From G965200765 sp965200765 (GTDB taxonomy: Bacteria > Pseudomonadota > Gammaproteobacteria > Arenicellales > JAJDZL01), in assembly GCA_965200765.1 (NCBI GenBank), contig OZ241380.1:744001-808000 (forward strand): a stretch of 64,000 nt of DNA, read 5' to 3'. The notes under the pieces are model-generated. The model saw only the letters and a program-made list of their open reading frames with translations. It did no database searches and was not told the DNA's origin. This document shows positions 26,549-35,846 of this stretch, one piece after another. Numbering within the stretch: position 1 is the first letter of the stretch; each line of letters starts with the position of its first letter. Position numbers and translations under genes: made by a program.

Positions 26549-26794
26549 TTTACCTTTCGTGAATCCCATTTGCTGGAAAAAACTATCTATCATTGTATTC
26601 ATTTGCTGTGAAAGTAGGTCCAACCTTGCAAGCAAGGAATTTGCCATCTGTTTCAGGTCAGACTTGTTGGCAACATTTTCTAGTTCATCAGAAATTACTC
26701 CGACGTGAACTGCTGCTTGCTTTTGTCTGATGCCAGTTTTCCTCAACTTCTTCAATGCGGAAAACGCGTCGTATTTTAATGCGTGCTTGTTCAT
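25991..26794 (-). CDS. DUF1640-like coiled-coil protein with an expanded 11-residue repeat (frameshifted before its anchor)
   Basis: A 267-residue product. Residues 1-85 match the sister proteins: ALKKLRKTGIRQKQAAVHVG, then a VANKSDLKQM segment, the pattern of DUF1640/CCDC90-type coiled coils. The rest is 17 units of an 11-residue motif, apparently grown from the single FMKESFNQKME segment present in the copy III gene. Eleven-residue (hendecad) periodicity is a known coiled-coil repeat, so a long rod is predicted. The membrane anchor lies out of frame downstream, so the present product is probably soluble or non-functional. ATG 26794 (with AGGAAGA upstream) is chosen over 26833. Confidence 0.7.
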   Translation of the reverse strand: MNKHALKYDAFSALKKLRKTGIRQKQAAVHVGVISDELENVANKSDLKQMANSLLARLDLLSQQMNTMIDSFFQQMGFTKGKSNRKLAFINDESSRKLAFINDESSRKLAFINDESSRKLAFINDESSRKLAFINDESSRKLAFINDESNRKLAFINDESNRKLAFIKDECNRKLAFMNDESNRKRAFMNDESNRKLAFMNDESNRKLAFMNDESNRKLAFMNDESNRKLAFMNDESNRKLAFMKDESNRKRAFMNDESNRKLAFLR

Positions 26795-26833
26795 GAAAAT
26801 CTTCCTGATTGGTTGATTAATAGTATATGTCAA

Positions 26834-27890
26834 TAGAATTTTTCTGATTGCTTGAATCTGGTCCTGTTACACTCTGAATGGAAACTGCTATAAGGCAATC
26901 TCCATGTCATACAGTTTGCTACAATGAATCATTATATTTCAGCAAATGCCATGTGAAACCATTTGTAAGTCAAATCTGTAATCGAAAATTAGATCTGGGT
27001 GGTGAGGTATTTTTCAAACAACCCGATTAGATGTTCAATAAAAATAGGTTAATCTGACGACAGCCCTGCATCTATGGGTTATTCAACGGTATTGGTTCTA
27101 TCAGAAACAGCGGTATTCCAACTTGACAATACTAGTCCTGTTTTTGCAACTGTGTTCGTATTACAAGCTTGATGCGCCGGTGAATCAGAAAATTCCAATC
27201 GAACCTTAGGCACGAAGATAACGCAACCCGAACGAATTGGTTACCGAACCAAAATCTCGGATGCATTTCATTGCCCCTTGTCTTGACGGTAATTGTTCAT
27301 TAACCTCAGTCGTTCTGAATAGCCTGTCGAGAGGCACTAGGTCAAGGTCTGAATTCAGGGTTCTACAGTTGAGTATTGGGGCGAGAGCATGACTGAGAAA
27401 GACCGACGAGCAACTAATCGGGAAAATGGTCTAAACGCGCCGTTTCGGAACATTCTCAGGGTGTATACAGTGTATACACCCGTTTTTTTGTGCAATATTC
27501 GCGCCAAAACGGAACAAATGAGCAATAGTCAGTCCATCTGGTGTTTTGCCATCAATGGTAGATTCACAAGGATTTGGTGGTCAGGGATATGCATTTCCAT
27601 CAGGTTCAGCAATGAGGTGCCGACCCCCAATCCAGTGCCTGCCTTGAACTTTGCAGTGGATGATTTCTGCATTGATTTTCAACTGTGCATACCTTTGTTG
27701 TGATGCAAGCGTCTTGGCAATAGCAAAATTTGGTCTGCCGAAGATCAACTCGAAAAATCTTGACCGAAACTATCCAGAGCTTGACGAAATTACTGCAGAT
27801 GTACAACTTGCCGGCAGTGCTCATGTACGGTAAGCAAATTCAAAACATAATGGAAATGCCGCGCTGTTTCCTGTTGCTGCCTTTGCTACA
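26834..27890. other. intergenic part of repeat copy I
   Basis: About 1 kb between the copy I and copy II coiled-coil genes. It holds the conserved upstream block, the 21-bp inverted repeat at 27460-27480 and short open frames. The frame at 27389-27703 has a counterpart in copy II, but it runs through the inverted repeat and shows no protein family, so no gene is called. Confidence 0.5.
27460..27480. repeat. 21-bp near-perfect inverted repeat in copy I
   Basis: GGTGTATACA and TGTATACACC flank a single G, giving 10-bp arms. A run of seven T residues follows from 27483. It could be a terminator for rightward transcription or a protein-binding palindrome. It is conserved in copy II at 29021. Confidence 0.85.
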
Positions 27891-28030
27891 ATGAAAACAT
27901 GTGAATGCCGAAAGGCGGTCAATCGCATTTTCCGTATGCGATAAACCGCAGGGCGGTTCCCATTGGGTCAGTGATTCTCAAACTGAAATAAGTGCTTTCA
28001 GCTCCCGAACGATATGGTTTTGAAACTAGA

Positions 28031-28351
28031 TCAACTGAATTTGTCCTTCAAATAGTCGTACACGGCGAGTAAGGAGACACATGCTATGGGGAACAAAACC
28101 AATAATTTATAGAAATTCTTTTCCATTTTCTGGTTGAATTCGTCTCTCAGGAATTCAATTTGCTGTGAAAGTAGGTCCATCCTTGCAACTAAGGAATTTT
28201 CCTTTTGTTTCAGGTCAGACTTGGTGGCAACATTTTCCAAGGCATCAGAAATTACTTCGACGTGAGCTTCTGCTTGCCCTTGGCTGACTCCAGCTTTTTT
28301 CAACTTCTTCAATGCAGAAACCGCGTTGTATTTCAGTGAGTGTTCGTTCAT
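28031..28351 (-). CDS. DUF1640-like small coiled-coil membrane-anchored protein (copy II)
   Basis: A 106-residue protein. The N-terminal helix region (ALKKLKKAGVSQGQAEAHVE) leads into VISDALENVATKSDLK, and a coiled coil runs to about residue 80. A C-terminal hydrophobic anchor (YKLLVLFPIACVSLLAVYDY) ends in LKDKFS. This is the intact reference form of the family in this locus. The DUF1640/CCDC90 resemblance is by pattern; function is unknown. It has sister genes on both sides in the tandem array. Confidence 0.72.
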   Translation of the reverse strand: MNEHSLKYNAVSALKKLKKAGVSQGQAEAHVEVISDALENVATKSDLKQKENSLVARMDLLSQQIEFLRDEFNQKMEKNFYKLLVLFPIACVSLLAVYDYLKDKFS

Positions 28352-29000
28352 GAGAATCTACCTGTTTGATTGGTTAACAGTATAAGTCAATTGAATCTTG
28401 CTGACTGCTTGAATTCGCTCGCGATGCACTCCGAATGAAAACCGCTAAAAAGCAATTTCCATGTCATACCGCTTGCAAAAGTGAATCATTGCACTTCAGC
28501 AAGTGCCACATGAAACCACTTGCAAGTCCAATTCGCAATCGAAAAATTTGACCTGCGTTGGGAGGTATTTTTCAAACGCCCCGATTGGATGTTCAATAGA
28601 AATGGGTTCGTCTAGCGAAATCCCTGCATCTGTAAATTATTCAACGTTATTGGTTCTACCAGAAACAGCAGTATTCCAACTTGACAATCTATACCAGTCC
28701 TGCTTTGGCAACGGCATTCGTATTACATGCTTGGCACCCGTGAAGCAGAAAACCCTACTTGAAGCTTAAGCACGAAGATAAAGCAATCTGTACGAACTGA
28801 TGACCGAAACAAAATCTCGAATGCATCTCATTGCCCCCTGTCTTGACAGCAATCGTTCAGTAAACTCAGGTACCTCGGATAGCTTGTCGAGAGGCACCAG
28901 ATCAAGGTCCGAATTCAGGATTCTACAGTTGAGCACTGGGGCGAGAGCATGCCTGAGAAAGACCGTCAAGCAATTAGTGCGAATAAATGGTCTAAACGCG

Positions 29001-29073
29001 CCGTTTTGGAACATTCTCAGGGTGTATACAGTGTATACACCTGTTTTTTTGTGCAATATTCGCGCCAAAACGG
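29001..29073. repeat. nested inverted repeat in copy II
   Basis: The inner palindrome at 29021-29041 (arms GGTGTATACA/TGTATACACC, one central G) is embedded in outer 9-bp arms CCGTTTTGG (29001-29009) and CCAAAACGG (29065-29073). In copy I the outer left arm has one mismatch. Seven or eight T residues follow the inner palindrome. Confidence 0.8.
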
Positions 29074-29450
29074 AACAAATGATCAATAGTCAGTCCATCT
29101 GGTGTTTTGCCATCAATGGTAGATTCACTAGGATTTGGTGGTCAGGGACATGCATTTCCGTCAAGTTCAGCAATGAGGTTCCGGCCCCCAATTCAGTGCA
29201 TGCCTTGTAACATGCAGTAGATGATTTCTGCATTGATTTTCAACTGTGCATACTTTTTTGTGATGCAAGCGTTTTGGCAATTGCAAAATTTGGTCGGCCG
29301 AAGACCAACTCGAAAAAACTTAACCAAAACTATCCAGTGCTTGACTGATTTACTTCAGATGTACAACTTGCCAACAGTGCTCTTGTACGGTGAGGCAAAT
29401 TCAAAACATAATGGAAGTGCTGCGCTGTTTCCCGTTGCTTCCACCTAAGC

Positions 29451-30245
29451 GACAAACTACAGGGCAGTTTCCCATTGGGCCAGTGATTCTCAAATTGAAA
29501 TCAGCGCTTTCAGCTCACTCTCGATATGGTTTTGAAACTCGATTAACTGAATTTGTCCTTCAAATAGTCGTACACGGCAAGTAAGGAGACTCCTGCTGCA
29601 GGCAACAAAACCAATAATTTATAGAAATACTTTTCCATTTTCTGATTGAAGCTTTCTTTCATGAAATCCATTTGTTGTGAAAGGAGCTTATATCCTTGAT
29701 CTATCTTTGCAATCAAGGAATTTTCCATCTGTTCCAAGTCAGCCTTGGTGGTAACATTTTCCAAGGCATCAGAAATTACTTCGACGTGAGCCTCTGCCTG
29801 CCGCCGGCTGACACCCGCTTCCCTCAACTTCTTCAATGCAGAACTCGTATCGTATTTCGGTGGTTGTTTCTTCATGAGAATTTCCCTGTTTGATTGGTTA
29901 ACAGTATAAGTCAAATTAATCTTGCTGACTGCTTGAATTCACTCGTGGCACAATCTGAATGAAAGCGATACAAAGCAATCGCCATGCCATACCGTCTGCA
30001 ACAGTGAATCATTGCATTTCAGCAAGTGCCACATGAAACCATTTGCAAGTCAAAATCGCAATCAAAAATTAGATCTGCGTTGGGAGGTATTTTCTGACCA
30101 CTCCGATTGAAAGTTCAAAAGAAGTGGTTTTGCTCAGAGAATCTCTTGTACTTATGCGTATTTCAACGGATTCAATGGAGCAAGGAACAGCCGGATTTTC
30201 CAACTTGGCAATCTGTACATGTTCTGCGTCGAAACTGCAAAGTGA
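29451..30245. repeat. tandem repeat unit, copy III (3'-truncated)
   Basis: Third copy. It lacks the first 45 bp or so seen in copies I and II, carries its own coiled-coil gene, and keeps the conserved upstream block at 30004-30125. Similarity fades around 30240, and the inverted-repeat section is absent. Confidence 0.8.
29543..29875 (-). CDS. DUF1640-like small coiled-coil membrane-anchored protein (copy III)
   Basis: A 110-residue sister of the 28031 gene: ALKKLREAGVSRRQAEAHVE, VTTKADLEQMENSL, then LLSQQMDFMKESFNQKMEK and the anchor YKLLVLLPAAGVSLLAVYDY. Its FMKESFNQKME segment is the single-copy equivalent of the 11-residue unit amplified in copy I. ATG 29875 is chosen because it aligns with the starts of both sisters; an in-frame extension to 29914 exists. 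Confidence 0.72.
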   Translation of the reverse strand: MKKQPPKYDTSSALKKLREAGVSRRQAEAHVEVISDALENVTTKADLEQMENSLIAKIDQGYKLLSQQMDFMKESFNQKMEKYFYKLLVLLPAAGVSLLAVYDYLKDKFS

Positions 30246-30657
30246 GTTGCAGATGCCCTATGCAATCCTGATTCTTGCAGGTGACCCGACCCTTTTTCCC
30301 GATCCCCCGACATGTCATCAGGAAAGTAAACCGTTACTCTCGTTTTGAACTCTTCGGCAGATCAATCTAAACATGAATCCACAAGCGGTCCGGATGGCTT
30401 TGAAATGTTCAAAACGCCTGATTCGCGGTCTCAAAGAATGCTTATAATTGCCATGCTGGAATCTTGGCCACTTGCCACACAAAGTCCCCAAGCACCTTTT
30501 GTTGTCCTTTTTTCAGGATAAATCAATACCTTACGGTGTTTCGGACTGGAATTTGGGGAACATTGAAAATTCATAAAGAACCTTCATAGACTATTGTAGT
30601 AAATTGAAAGTAAATTAGGATTCAATCCAAAATTCTACATCTATACAGGGAGATCGG
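30246..30657. other. intergenic region upstream of ptrA
   Basis: About 410 bp without a supported gene. The last 100 bp are AT-rich and must contain the ptrA promoter, but no clear -35/-10 pair was found. Confidence 0.4.
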
Positions 30658-33546
30658 ATGACAACTGCCACAACAATGCAAAGCCTGGAAGCAAAGCGTC
30701 GCTCGGCACTTCAAATTGTCACTGCTTTACTGCTGTTGGCAATTGCACTGACATGCACAACTAGCCCACTTTACGCGGAATTTCAGAAAAGTCCGAATGA
30801 CCCACGGGAGTATTTGGCATTTGAACTGGAAAACCAAATGAAGGTGCTAGTGGTTTCTGACCCTGAAACTGACATCGCCTCAGCTTCCATGAGTATCCGG
30901 GTGGGTGGTGGCAGCGATTACGAAGATTGGCCTGGAATTGCCCATTTTCTGGAACATATGCTGTTTCTGGGATCGGAAAAATATCCGGAGCTGGATGGTT
31001 TTCGCGATTTTGTTGAACGCAACGGCGGTTCCACCAACGCATTTACCAGTGTTGACCAAACCAACTACCGTTTTTCCATTGAACCAACCCTGCTTCGGCC
31101 TGCGCTTGACCGGTTTGCGCATAACTTCATTGCTCCCTTGTTTCATTCAGATAGCATAGACAGGGAGCGCGGTGTTGTTGATGCAGAATTTCAGATGCGA
31201 ATACAAAATGACTCCGTGCAACGATGGTCAGTATTCAATGAAATCTTTAATCCGGACCATCCCGCATCAAAGTTTATCAGCGGCAATGAGGAGACGTTGG
31301 CTGGAGACATTCGCAACGATCTGATTCAATTTCACCGAGAGTTTTACAGTGCCAATTTGATGGCACTGGTTGTCATTGGACAAGAACCTGTTTCCGAGTT
31401 GAAAGATCTTGTTGTTGAGTTGTTCTCACCGGTAGAAAATTCTGGCGCGGAAATCCCGAACACTGACGAACCCCTATTTTTGGAGGGAACTTTACCCACT
31501 GTCGTATTCTTCAATTCAATCATCAACGATCCCAGCTTGACGCTGATCTTTCCAGTGATGCACTTGCAACCCTATTGGAAACAAAAGCCTGCGAACTATG
31601 TGTCTTACATAATCGGACATGAAGGCGAGGGTAGTTTGCTTTCAGAACTGAAAAACAGGGGTTGGGCAAACGAACTGTACGCAGGTCCGGGGTTCGATGC
31701 CTATGAATCGTCCACATTCAGTATTAATATCACACTCACCGAGATTGGATATCGAAACTGGGAAGCCATTCCAGCTGTTGTGTTTCAGTACATTCGCGAA
31801 ATTCAAAAACGCGGCGTTGAGTCATGGAGATTCAATGAAATCAAGATTTTAAGTGAGCTGGATTATCAATTCACCGAAACAACCAATGAGAGTCATTTCG
31901 CTACAACGATGGCGGAAGTCTTGCACCGATATCCTGCCAACGAACTGTTTCCTGCAATTCACCTTGTACAACATTACGACCCCGATCTGATTGCAGATTT
32001 GCTTGAGCAACTGATACCTGAAAACGTACTGATTACAGTAGCCGCACCGGATGTGCCAACAAATGCTGTCACGCCAGAAAGCGAGGCGGAATACTCGGTA
32101 TCAGAAGTTTCAAAAGCAATTCAGGCTATCTGGAAGCTGGATATTGCTGACTCGAAAGGTTGGCTACCGAGTTCGAATGAATTTTTGCCGGAGAATTTGT
32201 CTCTGACATCAGATGAAGGTACAAACGTGCCGCAACGGGTATTGTCGCAACCAGGATTTGAATTGTGGCATCAAACGGATACATCGTTCCGACAGCCTAA
32301 AGCCGGATTCTTCGTAAGTGTTCGGTCGCAAGCCGCAAAGTTCAATGCTCGCAATCGCGCTTTGCTTCGTTTGTACATCGAAGGAGTGAACGACCTGCTG
32401 ACTGAATTTTCCTATTCGGCACTGATGGCCGGACTGAATTACAGCATGTATCCCCACTCCCGCGGATTCAGTGTACGAGTTTCGGGCTACAACGACAATC
32501 AGGAGGCCTTGCTTCGGCGAATCATGGAAGTAGCAACGAAGCCGGAGTTTTTGCCAGATCGATTTGAGCAGCATCGCGACAAATTGATTCAGGAAATTGA
32601 AAATGATAACAAGGATGATTCCTACGTTCAGGCCATCGAGGAAATTTTCGCCATGTTGTCGGAGCAGTACTGGACCGACGAGGAAATACTTGACGAATTG
32701 AACAAGGTCACCATAGAGGATTTGCAACAGTATGTCTCAGAATATTTCAAGCAAATTGACGTAGTGGCCCTTTCGCACGGAAATGTTTCTGTCAACGAAG
32801 CAAGATTACGGGGACAAATTGTGGTGGATGCCGTGTTTCAAACAGCACAACCATCAAATGTGGAAAAATCCGGTGTTGCGATAGTGCCTGAAATCCAGTA
32901 TGTAAGGCGCATTGGAGTTGATCATGACGATTCTGCAAGCATAGTGTATGTTCAGGGGGCTGCGCGTTCCATTGAAGAACGGATAAACTTCAACCTGCTT
33001 TCACAAATCATCGGTTCAGCTTTTTTTACAGAACTCAGAACGAAACAGGAACTCGGTTACATTGTTTATGCCGGGCACCTGCCACTCGGTGGAATTCCAG
33101 GAATTTCATTTGTTATCCAGTCGCCAGACTTCAAACCTCACGAGTTGACGGCAAGAACCATAGATTTTCTTTCAACGTTTCACGATGAACTGACCCAAAT
33201 GTCAGATGAAGAATTCGAGGCGCATCGCAACGGATTGCATAGCCGGATTGTCGCAAAAGAGGAAACGCTTGGTCAGCGCACCAGTCGCTACTGGAGAGAA
33301 CTGGACGACAAGGAATATCAATTTGATGTTCGCGCCCGTCTTGCCGACGCATTGATCAATCTTGACCGGAAGTCTTTCGAGCAGTTTGTTTTCGATTTGG
33401 TGGGAAACGGCGGAATGCAACGAATCGCTATTGAGGCTTACAGCGACGATCAAGATCTTGCCGCACTCGAAGCACCAACTTACGGAAAATTGATGGAAAG
33501 CACTAACGACATTAAATCTTCCGGAAACTTCTTCGCGAATTTGTAA
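30658..33546 (+). CDS. ptrA: pitrilysin-like insulinase-family M16 zinc protease
   Basis: A 962-residue exported protease, the same length as E. coli protease III. A signal peptide (ALQIVTALLLLAIALTC with a cleavage region near TSPLYA) precedes the M16 domain, whose inverted zinc motif HxxEH is in IAHFLEHMLFLGSEKYPELD. The downstream Glu ligand lies in DRERGVVDAEFQMR. Further M16 domains follow, including TKQELGYIVYAGHLPLGG near the C-terminus. It degrades small peptides in the periplasm. AGGGAG at 30646-30651 supports ATG 30658. The gene begins a plus-strand run with the CinA-like and thpR genes. Confidence 0.9.
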   Translation: MTTATTMQSLEAKRRSALQIVTALLLLAIALTCTTSPLYAEFQKSPNDPREYLAFELENQMKVLVVSDPETDIASASMSIRVGGGSDYEDWPGIAHFLEHMLFLGSEKYPELDGFRDFVERNGGSTNAFTSVDQTNYRFSIEPTLLRPALDRFAHNFIAPLFHSDSIDRERGVVDAEFQMRIQNDSVQRWSVFNEIFNPDHPASKFISGNEETLAGDIRNDLIQFHREFYSANLMALVVIGQEPVSELKDLVVELFSPVENSGAEIPNTDEPLFLEGTLPTVVFFNSIINDPSLTLIFPVMHLQPYWKQKPANYVSYIIGHEGEGSLLSELKNRGWANELYAGPGFDAYESSTFSINITLTEIGYRNWEAIPAVVFQYIREIQKRGVESWRFNEIKILSELDYQFTETTNESHFATTMAEVLHRYPANELFPAIHLVQHYDPDLIADLLEQLIPENVLITVAAPDVPTNAVTPESEAEYSVSEVSKAIQAIWKLDIADSKGWLPSSNEFLPENLSLTSDEGTNVPQRVLSQPGFELWHQTDTSFRQPKAGFFVSVRSQAAKFNARNRALLRLYIEGVNDLLTEFSYSALMAGLNYSMYPHSRGFSVRVSGYNDNQEALLRRIMEVATKPEFLPDRFEQHRDKLIQEIENDNKDDSYVQAIEEIFAMLSEQYWTDEEILDELNKVTIEDLQQYVSEYFKQIDVVALSHGNVSVNEARLRGQIVVDAVFQTAQPSNVEKSGVAIVPEIQYVRRIGVDHDDSASIVYVQGAARSIEERINFNLLSQIIGSAFFTELRTKQELGYIVYAGHLPLGGIPGISFVIQSPDFKPHELTARTIDFLSTFHDELTQMSDEEFEAHRNGLHSRIVAKEETLGQRTSRYWRELDDKEYQFDVRARLADALINLDRKSFEQFVFDLVGNGGMQRIAIEAYSDDQDLAALEAPTYGKLMESTNDIKSSGNFFANL

Positions 33547-33555
33547 GACTTGCCC

Positions 33556-34062
33556 ATGAACAGCACGATTGATCATTTGGCGATTGAAGTCGGGGAAGTG
33601 CTTTTGACTCGAAATTGCAAACTGGTTACAGTCGAGTCTTGCACCGGCGGTTGGGTTTCCCAAGCGGTTACCAGTGTGAGCGGCAGTTCAAACTGGTTTG
33701 ATCGCGGATTTGTCACTTATAGCAATGAAGCAAAGCAGGAGTTGGTGGGAGTTCAAGCGGATTCTATTGAAGTACATGGCGCAGTGAGTGAAACAGTAGC
33801 AATTGAAATGGCGATCGGTGGTTTGAACAACAGTTGTGCAGATATTGCTGTTTCGGTCACGGGAATTGCCGGTCCGGATGGAGGAACCCCAAACAAGCCG
33901 GTAGGAACAGTGTGGATTGGATGGGCAAACAGGTCAGGCAAAGCAACCGCAAAATGCTATCAATTCAGTGGAGACAGAAATGCGGTACGCCGCGAGACGG
34001 TTCAGAAAGCTTTGTCGGGAATCCATAAATTTATTCCATCAAAGAACAAGATGAATGGCTGA
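33556..34062 (+). CDS. pncC: CinA C-terminal family protein (nicotinamide-nucleotide amidohydrolase)
   Basis: A 168-residue stand-alone CinA C-terminal domain. Signature stretches are LVTVESCTGGWVSQAVTSV, FVTYSNEAKQELVGV, and VSVTGIAGPDGGTPNKPVGT. PncC deamidates NMN to nicotinic acid mononucleotide in pyridine nucleotide salvage. ATG 33556 is used; TTG 33550 is in frame. It ends overlapping thpR by 8 bp. A cinA-like gene near mutS and fdxA is a common gammaproteobacterial grouping. Confidence 0.9.
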   Translation: MNSTIDHLAIEVGEVLLTRNCKLVTVESCTGGWVSQAVTSVSGSSNWFDRGFVTYSNEAKQELVGVQADSIEVHGAVSETVAIEMAIGGLNNSCADIAVSVTGIAGPDGGTPNKPVGTVWIGWANRSGKATAKCYQFSGDRNAVRRETVQKALSGIHKFIPSKNKMNG

Positions 34063-34579
34063 TACTCAAAAATTGTTTTTCGCATTGTGGCCGGGTGACA
34101 AGCAACGGCAAACACTGACACAAATTCAAAATGATTTGAAACTTGCCGAATTCAGCAGATGCACTTCACCTGAAAAATTGCATATTACTTTGTATTTTCT
34201 TGGAGAAGTTGAATCTGACAGAATTCCTGACCTGGTCGAATTCGTGGAAGAGACCCAGTTTGAGCCATTTCACTTTGATCTGAATCTGGTCGGAGTTTGG
34301 CCAAGAAACCGAATTGTCTGGTGCGGGACGGTCTCGGAAAGTGATGGAATTCAATCTCTGGTGAATACCATTCAACAAGATTCACCAGTGAGATCAAAGT
34401 ATTCCGGAAAGAAAAAATTCAAAACCCACATCACTTTGGCGCGCAAAGCCACAAGGCGAGTATTTGAGCGAATTGAACCAATTCAATTCTTTGCAGATTC
34501 AATCAGTCTGGTGCGTTCTGTTTCGATTGAAGGCGGGGTACGCTATGAGATTGTGAAACAATCCATGCCACAACTTTGA
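34055..34579 (+). CDS. thpR: RNA 2',3'-cyclic phosphodiesterase (2H family)
   Basis: A 174-residue 2H phosphoesterase. The two catalytic HxT motifs are in KLHITLYFLGEVES and KTHITLARKATR. The N-terminal LFFALWPGDKQRQTL is typical. It opens 2',3'-cyclic phosphates on RNA ends. The start ATG 34055 overlaps the end of pncC. Confidence 0.9.
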   Translation: MADTQKLFFALWPGDKQRQTLTQIQNDLKLAEFSRCTSPEKLHITLYFLGEVESDRIPDLVEFVEETQFEPFHFDLNLVGVWPRNRIVWCGTVSESDGIQSLVNTIQQDSPVRSKYSGKKKFKTHITLARKATRRVFERIEPIQFFADSISLVRSVSIEGGVRYEIVKQSMPQL

Positions 34580-34590
34580 CAATAATCAGT

Positions 34591-35379
34591 TCAATCGGTC
34601 AGTATTGCGGAAGCGGTCCCAAAAATACCCAAATCGGATACGACATGATCTCCGCTTTTGATGGGAGAGGGCAGACCACAGACTCCGGTTGTTACAAATT
34701 GCCCCGGTTCGATTGCAATACCGCGACTAGATAAACGGTTCACTAGCCAAAGCAGTGCAGCAACAGGGTCGCCGAGAGCATCGCGACCGGTTCCTTGTGT
34801 CACAATTTCATCGTTGATCATTAGCTTGACTTCAAATTGAGCAAGGTCGTAGTTTTTCCAGTCGATATTGGTTTTTGGTCCCAAAATACAGTCCCTTGCA
34901 CAAGCACAATCTGCAAGCAATGCGGCCGCGCCGGCCTCGCGGAAGTTCAAAATTCGTGAATCCGGCAGTTCAAGGCTAGGTATCAGTGACTCCACAGCAC
35001 TCAAAACTTCATCTCTCGTATAGGGTACTGGCTTTGGAGTTACACGCTGACCAAACTGGAAAGCAAACTCGGCTTCGGCGACGGCCATGTAATTGCCTGT
35101 CATTGACAGCACAGCATCGGTGTCATGTGTCTTGGAAGCGAGGTAGGGACCTTCCAGTGGGTGTGGTACATTGATGTGATTTTGCCCGCCTGCACTGGTT
35201 GCCGCGATTTTCCACCCTCGAATTGAATCCCCGGCAATTTCAGTCAAGGCAATTTGCGATTCTTGACCCTCGGATTCTTCTGTCATCTTGCAATCATCGG
35301 GAAGATCGGCAATTGCTTCGCCAGCTTGCCAAAGTGCCCAGATTGTCGCGGCGGCTTTTCGGGATGCTGATGTCGACAT
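34591..35379 (-). CDS. 2-keto-4-pentenoate hydratase (MhpD) family protein
   Basis: A 262-residue protein of the FAA-hydrolase-like fold. Metal-site residues are readable in AVAEAEFAFQFG (Glu pair) and an active-site region GWKIAATSAGGQ; GTGRDALGDPVAALLWLVNR is a strong family signature. Family members hydrate 2-oxopent-4-enoate in meta-cleavage aromatic degradation, or decarboxylate 4-oxalocrotonate. No other aromatic degradation gene is close, so the substrate is open. It lies downstream of fdxA on the same strand. Confidence 0.85.
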   Translation of the reverse strand: MSTSASRKAAATIWALWQAGEAIADLPDDCKMTEESEGQESQIALTEIAGDSIRGWKIAATSAGGQNHINVPHPLEGPYLASKTHDTDAVLSMTGNYMAVAEAEFAFQFGQRVTPKPVPYTRDEVLSAVESLIPSLELPDSRILNFREAGAAALLADCACARDCILGPKTNIDWKNYDLAQFEVKLMINDEIVTQGTGRDALGDPVAALLWLVNRLSSRGIAIEPGQFVTTGVCGLPSPIKSGDHVVSDLGIFGTASAILTD

Positions 35380-35404
35380 GATTGTGGAATTGATCTGGGT
35401 AATT

Positions 35405-35728
35405 CTAGCGTTCCAGGTACTGCTTTTTGTCTTTTACTTCATCCCAATCAGCGGCATCGGGCGGTGCTGGTTTCATTGTGCTGATCACCGGCCAAACCAG
35501 GCTTAGTTCCGTGTTGAGATCCAAAAACTCTTGCTGGTCGGACGGCAAATCATCTTCTGCAAAAATCGCAGTTACCGGGCATTCGGGCTCGCACAAACTA
35601 CAATCAATGCATTCTTCCGGATCAATGACCAGCATATTGGGTCCTTCGTGGAAACAGTCCACCGGACAGACTTCAACACAATCAGTATATTTGCAACGAA
35701 TGCAGGATTCAGTAACGACGTACGTCAT
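35405..35728 (-). CDS. fdxA: 7Fe-8S ferredoxin
   Basis: A 107-residue ferredoxin. Cysteine ligands for a [3Fe-4S] and a [4Fe-4S] cluster are in CIRCKYTDCVEVCPVDCF and CIDCSLCEPECPVTAI. The acidic C-terminal extension is typical of FdxA. It is an essential electron carrier in several proteobacteria. Its place directly downstream of mutS is conserved in gammaproteobacteria. Confidence 0.95.
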   Translation of the reverse strand: MTYVVTESCIRCKYTDCVEVCPVDCFHEGPNMLVIDPEECIDCSLCEPECPVTAIFAEDDLPSDQQEFLDLNTELSLVWPVISTMKPAPPDAADWDEVKDKKQYLER

Positions 35729-35846
35729 AAATTTTTAGTGTTCAGCAATACAATGGAACAAAAATTCGCTCACCGCTGGAAACGACAACGCATATTCTAA
35801 TTGATTTTACAAAGCAAGGAAGGTTTTGCCTGTCAAATTCAGTCCG

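Larger units (their letters stand above)
25709..27890. repeat. tandem repeat unit, copy I (with minisatellite)
   Basis: First of three diverged tandem copies of a unit of about 1.5 kb; this copy is about 2.2 kb because it carries the 561-bp minisatellite. Shared blocks include the 27-codon cysteine-containing frame at the left end, the minus-strand coiled-coil/anchor gene, a conserved upstream region (26930-27060 here, 28484-28620 in copy II, 30004-30125 in copy III), and the inverted repeat near 27460. No transposase or terminal inverted repeats were seen, so plain tandem duplication is likely. Confidence 0.85.
27891..29450. repeat. tandem repeat unit, copy II
   Basis: Second copy of the unit, about 1.55 kb, carrying the shortest complete coiled-coil gene (28031-28351). 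Its right part (28480-29450) matches 26925-27890 of copy I base for base over long blocks, with scattered substitutions and small indels. The remaining 1.2 kb upstream of its gene holds no convincing gene: the frames at 28766-29086 and 28800-29210 lie over the inverted repeat and show no family. Confidence 0.85.

Noticed and set aside
25952..26708. Two long plus-strand frames with 11-residue repeats
   Set aside because: Both are reverse-strand readings of the 33-bp minisatellite, which is open in several frames because 33 is divisible by three. The sister genes show the minus strand is coding.
27389..29210. Plus-strand frames conserved between copies I and II (reading VYTVYT through the palindrome)
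   Set aside because: Conservation is explained by the tandem duplication; the frames differ in length, lack support in copy III and cross a palindrome with a T-run.
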